Of a stretch of 64,000 bases of DNA, positions 58,209-64,000 are shown one piece after another. The translations under genes were made by a program, and so were the position numbers. The stretch lies in the NCBI GenBank assembly GCA_025716815.1, contig JAIXMN010000014.1, forward strand, positions 744,001-808,000, given 5' to 3'. Within the stretch, counting starts at the first letter, position 1, and every line of letters begins with the position of its first letter. The stretch comes from Dichotomocladium elegans (taxonomy: Eukaryota > Mucoromycota > Mucoromycetes > Mucorales > Lichtheimiaceae). The notes under the pieces are model-generated. The model was given only the letters and a program-made list of their open reading frames with translations, ran no database searches and had not been told where the DNA came from.

Positions 58209-58654
58209 TGTAAGACGAAAGCGAAAGCGAGAAAAAGCCATATAGGAAATGGATTGGAAGACTTTTATTGGTATTCGAAAGGGCTATTTCCTCCTTGCAG
58301 ACATTTGTGTGCGCACGTTGCAATAATCTCGATTTAGTATATTGTCAACACTGTACCAACACGCTTCATGCGCACAGATAAACTAGGCAGTTTCATATGT
58401 ACCAGACATATGTGCATTTCTCTCGGTCACAAAAACAGCAAGTATGATAATGATAATAACGACATAATAAAACTAAGTTTTTCTTTTTCTTTTTAAAAAA
58501 AGCAGCCAACGAACAGATCTGTACTATTTTACAAAAGATGTATATGGTGTGTAATTAAATATAGTCTAGTAAGATGCGAAATCAAGGATAGATGGAATGG
58601 TATCAAGGGCACCCAATTGAGCCCGTCGTTGTCTATGGAGTTATTGTTGCATTA
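58209..58654. other. Intergenic stretch
   Basis: 446 bp with A/T-rich runs and no ORF of interest; includes the 3' end of the glycosyltransferase fusion gene and the promoter of the cysteine-cluster gene. Confidence 0.35.
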
Positions 58655-61018
58655 TTAAAGAGTGATAACGTCCGGATCGCCGTTCTACAAATGTGCGAAT
58701 CAGCAGAATGCCCCTTATGTAAGCTCAGATTGTACTTACAAAAGGATGTCGCCATCCACACTGAAATTCATTTTTTTTGTATATACGGTCTGTGCTCGTC
58801 GATGTGTTGAAACCGATATGGTACATGAGAAGCGTCTTACTAGTAACTAATGTGTTTTTGCATTGTTGGCATTCAGGAAGATCACCGCGTAAACACTTTT
58901 GGATGACAATATCCGGAGGCGTATCTATGTAGTCGAATAGGAGCTTTGACACCAATGCTGCTATCTCAGGCTTAAGAAATAGGCCACTATGGTTGGAAAT
59001 GTGTTGAGCGACAGTCAGAATAAAACGCATAATGCTACGTTTGTCCTTTTTTTTTTACCTTCCACCGGTACCAACAAACACGCCGCAATGATCGGGCACT
59101 TGCTGATGAGCCTTGTAAATTGTATTTTCGATATCCCGCCATGCATTCGACCCACACATCGGAAAGTCATCCTCCATCAATGCAACATAAGTGCTCTGGA
59201 AAGTTCCAACAGCCTGTCGAAGAGCCTTGGACACGTGTAACCTCTGATTCACATCCGCACCCTCTTCGCGCAGCCACTTGATATAGCGCTGTGCTTTGGG
59301 ATCAGTCGAATAGCGTTCGCGCGCAGCATCAAACCCAGAGTGATTGCTAAAATGGGTGTACACAATGACCTGGATCCGACTATAGAGTGACTCGGGTTCT
59401 GGGTTGGTTGGCCAGTTGGAAAGGTACGAATCAAGCGTGCGCGATAGGAATGCCGGGTCACCACGACGAGGTGCAGTCATGACAACAAAAGTAAACATGT
59501 ATCTGTCATCAGATAGCTGATTAAGAAGGGCTAGATCGACAGACCCTTCTTGGGACAAGTAATAGGCGTTAAAGAGCAAAAGAATGGAGAAAGCGAGCAT
59601 GGCGACTGCGCCAGCCTTTTTCAATGCTGACCATAACAATCGCCATAGCGGTGTAGGCCGGGTGAAATCATCAAAGGATGATTCTTCTTTGCTCCAAGTC
59701 GAATGGCGCTTTCCTCGAAGGATGGTAGCTTGGATGATAAATGCAGCGATATAGCCAGTTATCAAGCCAGTGAGAGACCACCAGAGAATGTTCTTTACAA
59801 GGTAATTCACGAGGCACATGAAAAGCTGTAACGTAACTTTGCGCACTGTCAATTTGTGATTAGGATCGGTGTCGCCATAGAGCATGATGTACTTGTCTTC
59901 GAGGCTTAAGGATTGGACCATGAGCAGTGCGAAAAGGAATGGCGCAATTCCTAATGTTAAACTCTGGAATTAATAATCTATTTCGTCCATACCAAACGAG
60001 GAGCGGAAAAGTACCCAATCTATTTACCTTGACTGCATTCATGCACTGAGTCGTTGAAGAATAAAATAGGGACAGCCCATCCTGTCGATTTTGTAAATAA
60101 ATACCCTAACCCCTGACGGATCACGGATACACCGAGCACGATTCCAGCCAGCAGACGGATGAATTGCCGCGTTCCACCGAGCATATGGGTCAACGACTCC
60201 TCAAACAGTCCGAGCACAAGCACGTTCCAGCCAAATATGAGAATACCATGGAGCGACCATGTGAACAAAAAGGGTGACAAGGCAAGATTCGCGAAGTCGA
60301 GCCGATAGAGAACTAAGGAAGGCGAAGAGCACGACACATGCAAGACGTCGAAAAAATTTAGGCACGATATCAAGAGTGACAGGGCGATGATGTAACGCGT
60401 AATGACAGGAAGCGGCCAGAGACAAAGTAGCTTTTGCGTCTTGCTCTTGTCTTTTGGGTTCACGTCGAGCGTTTGGAGATATTTGCCTGGTGATGCCCAT
60501 GATCGGCTAAGTCTCCGGCCATGGCTCGGTGCAGTTTGCACCACCACCGATTTAGAGAGTTGTCTCGAGCGGCGAATGCTCCGAGAGCTTCGTCTAGAGT
60601 GGTTGCGTGGATTTGTGGTACTGGCGGGCGGCAGAGTTGACTGGGTCGATGCCCCGCCAAACAACAAATCCCGGACACCCCGAGTCGGTTTATTGTAGGT
60701 ATAGGACGAGATCCACATTGGTAAACTCGGCGTCGCAGGTGTATAATTGTTGAAGCTGAAAGGTATTGGCTGCACAGAATGGGTCGGCCAGTAGCTACTG
60801 TACGAAGATGTCGTCGGGGATGGCGATGGCAAAAGAGGTTCTGAGTTGCGCTGAGTGGAACTGCTTGCATCAGGTGAACTGGACGGAGAAACCTCAACTG
60901 CCGAGGGACCCGAAGAGCTTGGAAGATTAGCGGTGGATTGCGATTGCGCAGATGATGATCGGGACACCTCCTGTACAAGTTTGACTGAACCAAACATTTT
61001 GAAGAGCGAATCACGCAT
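58655..61018 (-). CDS. Rhomboid-like membrane domain fused to a PGAP4/MGAT4-like glycosyltransferase
   Basis: Four exons: 61018-60028, 59950-59059, 58986-58740 and 58684-58655 (the last only ten codons), giving 719 aa. The N-terminal ~190 residues are Ser/Pro-rich. About six hydrophobic spans follow, with an order like rhomboid proteins (LFEESLTHMLGGTRQFIRLL, then a Ser-containing span at ECSQG, then ILWWSLTGLITGYIAAFI); the catalytic His position is not His, so a pseudoprotease is more likely. After another span comes a glycosyltransferase domain: FTFVVMTAPRRGDPAFLSRT, VIVYTHFSNHSG, the acidic YVALMEDDFP (DxD-like), GVFVGTGGRSGLFLK and CGWRHPF. The last resembles PGAP4/MGAT4-type enzymes that extend GPI or N-glycans. 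Substrate unknown. The ATG at 61018 is the first in frame. Confidence 0.7.
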
Positions 61019-64000
61019 GGCGCCCGCGATTAAGTTCAAGTCGATGACGAAGGTTGATAGAGAGGGACAAAGAAAGCACAGGGGAAGTTCCTCGGCCAAA
61101 TCGATTTGGGATAAAGCGGTGAGTGCGACAGCGAGGTGCAAGGGTGTGGGGTCGGACTGGGAGTGAAGAAGAGAGGTTGCCGGCAAATGACAAAACAGAA
61201 AAGTCGAACAAAAGAAACGGATAGTCGGGATACAAGCTTGAAAAAGAATGTCGTAGGGATGCACACAGCGTAAAATTAGAACATCGTGCTTACCAAAAAA
61301 AAAATGTGTTTGTGTGACAAGCTCTTGTTTAGTGTCTTTCGACGATCCAAAAAGTCAAAGCCAAGCCAGGCACCCAAACATCCAGCCTCAAATGAGCCGC
61401 TTCGCCAAGTACTCCACCTTGACCTAAAAAGAGCTGGGTTCTTTTCGCTCATTTAATGACAAGAGAAAAATTCGGAAGAAAAAAAGTTTACTATTGCTTT
61501 AAAGAGCCAGCAGGTAGATACATCTCTTCTCTGTTATCCTAAAATGAGCATACTTCCATACGTGTACCCTTATTTAAGGGGATGGAGGTTGGAAAAGAGA
61601 GATCTTCGTGGCTGTGATTTGATGGCGCCTTAAATCGGGGCTTTTGCCTTTCACACACAAAAAAAAGGGGATCGGCACACACACACAGAAATGAAAAGAT
61701 CGATTTCTTTTTAATTTGGAACATTTCATTCTTTCGTTCCTTTGTTCCCATGCAGCGGTTGTGCGCAACACTTCCGGAAACTACTGACAAATGGTTGGCA
61801 TGAAAGATACAACAGCAAAAATATCGCCATTGGACAGCTGAGGAGACTCTCTGCCCGCACTTGTCTCACCTGCCTCTATTGGTCGATGAGATCATCGGAC
61901 TTTGGTTTGTTATTGTTCCTACTCATTTTGTTATGTCGTTGAAATGCCTGACACGGGGCGAACTAACGGGTGGCGGGGCCGGCGGGACATCCCCGATATT
62001 TGTGCGGAAATAAAGTACCCAAGGGCGCTTTTCGTATTGTTTGACTAGGCGCAATCTAGGTTTGTGTCTGAAGTCGGAGATACCGCAGTGCCTAAGAAAC
62101 TCTTTTGGTGGGTTTCATTAAAAGTTTCTTTTTCTTACCAGCAAGAATTTACAAATCGGCACAAAGAATGCACTTGGAAAAATTGCGTTGAGTTTCGGTG
62201 TGCAATGGATCGGACTATGGTATCAGGTGACTACGTTTAGTGACAGATGAAAATGACGTCATGAGCGAAAAAAGCCAAAGCAACCCAGAACGGCGATTAT
62301 CAATGCTATTCGCTAATTACTATGGATATTGATTTCTTGACAGTCGCTGTTTCTGTAAAATTGATTCAAAGGTTAGTAGGCTGTGGCGCTCCTGGAGTGG
62401 TTGGTCTCATCAAACCGAGTGGCGAGAGATACCCGTGACATTTTATGCTTCAGCGGGAATGATTGGGATTGATCCCCATTGAATTCTGATTGGCTAAGCA
62501 GTCGCGTACGCCTTTTTGATTACTAGGCATGCTAGGCTTTAGCCCTTGAACCACTTAATACTCGCCTATTTCTCCAATGTCACCGAATACAAGATGCTTA
62601 TATGCTCTTTAGACTTAAGCCTGTAAATATTCGTGCGATGATTTTGCTGTGGCTATTCGCAGGTATTTGAAAAGGTTAAACTAACGACAGCAAACCTCCT
62701 TTTCACGATCCACCCTCAACACATAACTTGACACACATCACCGAATACGGTCTTAATGCTGACGCCTAAATTGTGGTATCTATGACCTGGACTCTTAATA
62801 TGATAAATGGTTACTTCGGGCAGCAAGAAAACCGTTTGTCGCGAGGTCAGCAGATCAACCCTGTGTGGGATACGGTAGTGCCTACCTTTTAACTGCATAC
62901 TTTGAAGTCAAGAATGCAAAATTTACTTTGGCTTGGCAGCATAGCAAGCAGTTATGAGAGAAGAAGACGCGATAAAATAAGAAATGGATTATGTGCGAGT
63001 CTGCTATTTCAATATCTGCAGAATCTAGCTATCCATCATTCTGGTGCCGCATGAGTCGTGTCCACCGCAACTATGAGTTTAATCAGGGGCTGAGGTTCCC
63101 CTGACGTCCCATGCGAGATGTATCGCACAATAAAGATACAATTATGTTCTCTAAAACGTTATCGAATCCATCCCGCAAGCCAACAATGCTCATCGCTCTT
63201 CGTAAACAATTCTCGCTCAGACGACTCGACATGTTGTTGGTAATAATAATCTGTCAAGATACAATATGAACCAGTATCGGTTTACAAGTACCGTCACATT
63301 AGTGTGGATCACGATGTTCCAGAGATATATCACTGGCTAGCATTGGCAGGAAGGAAGAACTTAGAAACAATATGGCTCCAGAATATCATTATCTCAATTG
63401 AAGAATATCTACCCATCCAGTTTCTACGTCTCTTAAAACGCTAACGATAGCATAAACCACGATCAGTCACCTCCCCGAGTTGACCAGTAAGATCACCACG
63501 AATGCGAATATACTTTCATGAAGTTCTTATCAAGTGTAATAGAAACGGACCTGATGAAGAACATTATTACATCACGATTGAAGAAGATTAAAATGACTAT
63601 ATCTTGTGCAATTTAAAGTTGCCATATGGAATCCGATCTAACATGGCATTGGGTCTGAAATCAGTACCTGAACCATAGTGGATCATGTTTCTCAAAGAGA
63701 AGTTGTTTACTGCCCTCAAAGCTTTCAACTGTTCACTCTGTTCGTCGGCATCTTAAAACTGTCAAGACTTTTCAGAACGCATGCAGTACCTTTACCAACC
63801 CACCTTTTTCATATCGTTTTTTACTATTCTTTTACCGTAATTGATAACCGTCACAGAAGTACGGCCTTTGTCGCTGTAGTAATAAAGGCATATGTTACTA
63901 AATTAACTATAAACAGTAAATCCAAAAATCATGTAATTCACACCTTATCAGAATACCGGATACCCCAAATTTTGATCTTCTCTTAAAAGTCGTCTGTGAT
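61019..64000. other. Gene-free stretch to the window end
   Basis: Three kilobases with no supported gene. A CA-repeat-like patch lies at about 61675-61690. Between 63180 and 63990 some frames look weakly protein-like but are broken by many stops; a decayed element cannot be excluded and none can be named. Confidence 0.4.

Noticed and set aside
63180..63990. Weakly protein-like fragments that recall a decayed retroelement
   Set aside because: Too many stops in every frame and no catalytic motif; no element type can be supported.

Overview
The window is nuclear DNA of a filamentous fungus, most likely an early-diverging one (Mucoromycota, probably Mucorales). Supporting this are intron-rich genes with short GT..AG introns (about 37-230 nt, mostly 50-90), no bacterial operon structure, and gene content typical of that group: a haem-regulated-type eIF2alpha kinase, an RFWD3-type RING/WD40 ligase, a dihydropteridine reductase, ATG101 and TM-SH3 proteins. 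The placement is inferred from gene content and architecture; no rRNA or other marker lies in the window. All exon structures below were worked out by hand from splice motifs, reading phase and family conservation, and the exon sums are multiples of three.

Layout. 1-3.5 kb is gene-poor and ends in a 95-99 bp minisatellite of six copies. 3.5-9.7 kb holds PEX2(-), an arrestin-domain adaptor(-) and ALG12(+); ALG12 is joined in frame through an intron to a complete glutaredoxin domain. 10.4-19.6 kb is dense: dihydropteridine reductase(+), VAC7(-), a multidomain Golgi glycosyltransferase(-), a MoaB/CinA-type protein(-) and ATG101(+). 19.6-24.2 kb is AT-rich and almost empty, apart from a small ORF with a WWE domain. 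24.2-34 kb holds the divergent mitochondrial pair MIR1(-)/KGD1(+), the HRI-like kinase(-) and a secretory TM-SH3 protein(-). 35.6-46.2 kb carries a small unknown gene(+), RFWD3(-), a tiny hypothetical ORF(-), a C3HC zinc-finger (NIPA/Rsm1-like) protein with a very long acidic repeat region(-), an Mso1-like protein(+) and PHO88(+). 46.8-61 kb holds an acidic repeat membrane protein(+), a 25S rRNA methyltransferase(-), a bHLH factor(+), a GPI-type Ser/Thr-rich protein(+), a Sec7-PH Arf exchange factor(-), an unknown protein ending in a cysteine cluster(-) and a rhomboid-like/glycosyltransferase fusion(-). 61-64 kb shows no supportable gene.

Function. The genes are mostly housekeeping. Secretory pathway and glycosylation are well represented (ALG12, two large glycosyltransferases, PHO88, Arf-GEF, Mso1-like, arrestin adaptor), as are organelles and autophagy (PEX2, VAC7, ATG101, MIR1, KGD1). 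No operon or biosynthetic cluster is apparent. The most unusual items are the ALG12-glutaredoxin fusion, the rhomboid-like/glycosyltransferase fusion, the repeat-expanded acidic proteins and the minisatellite.
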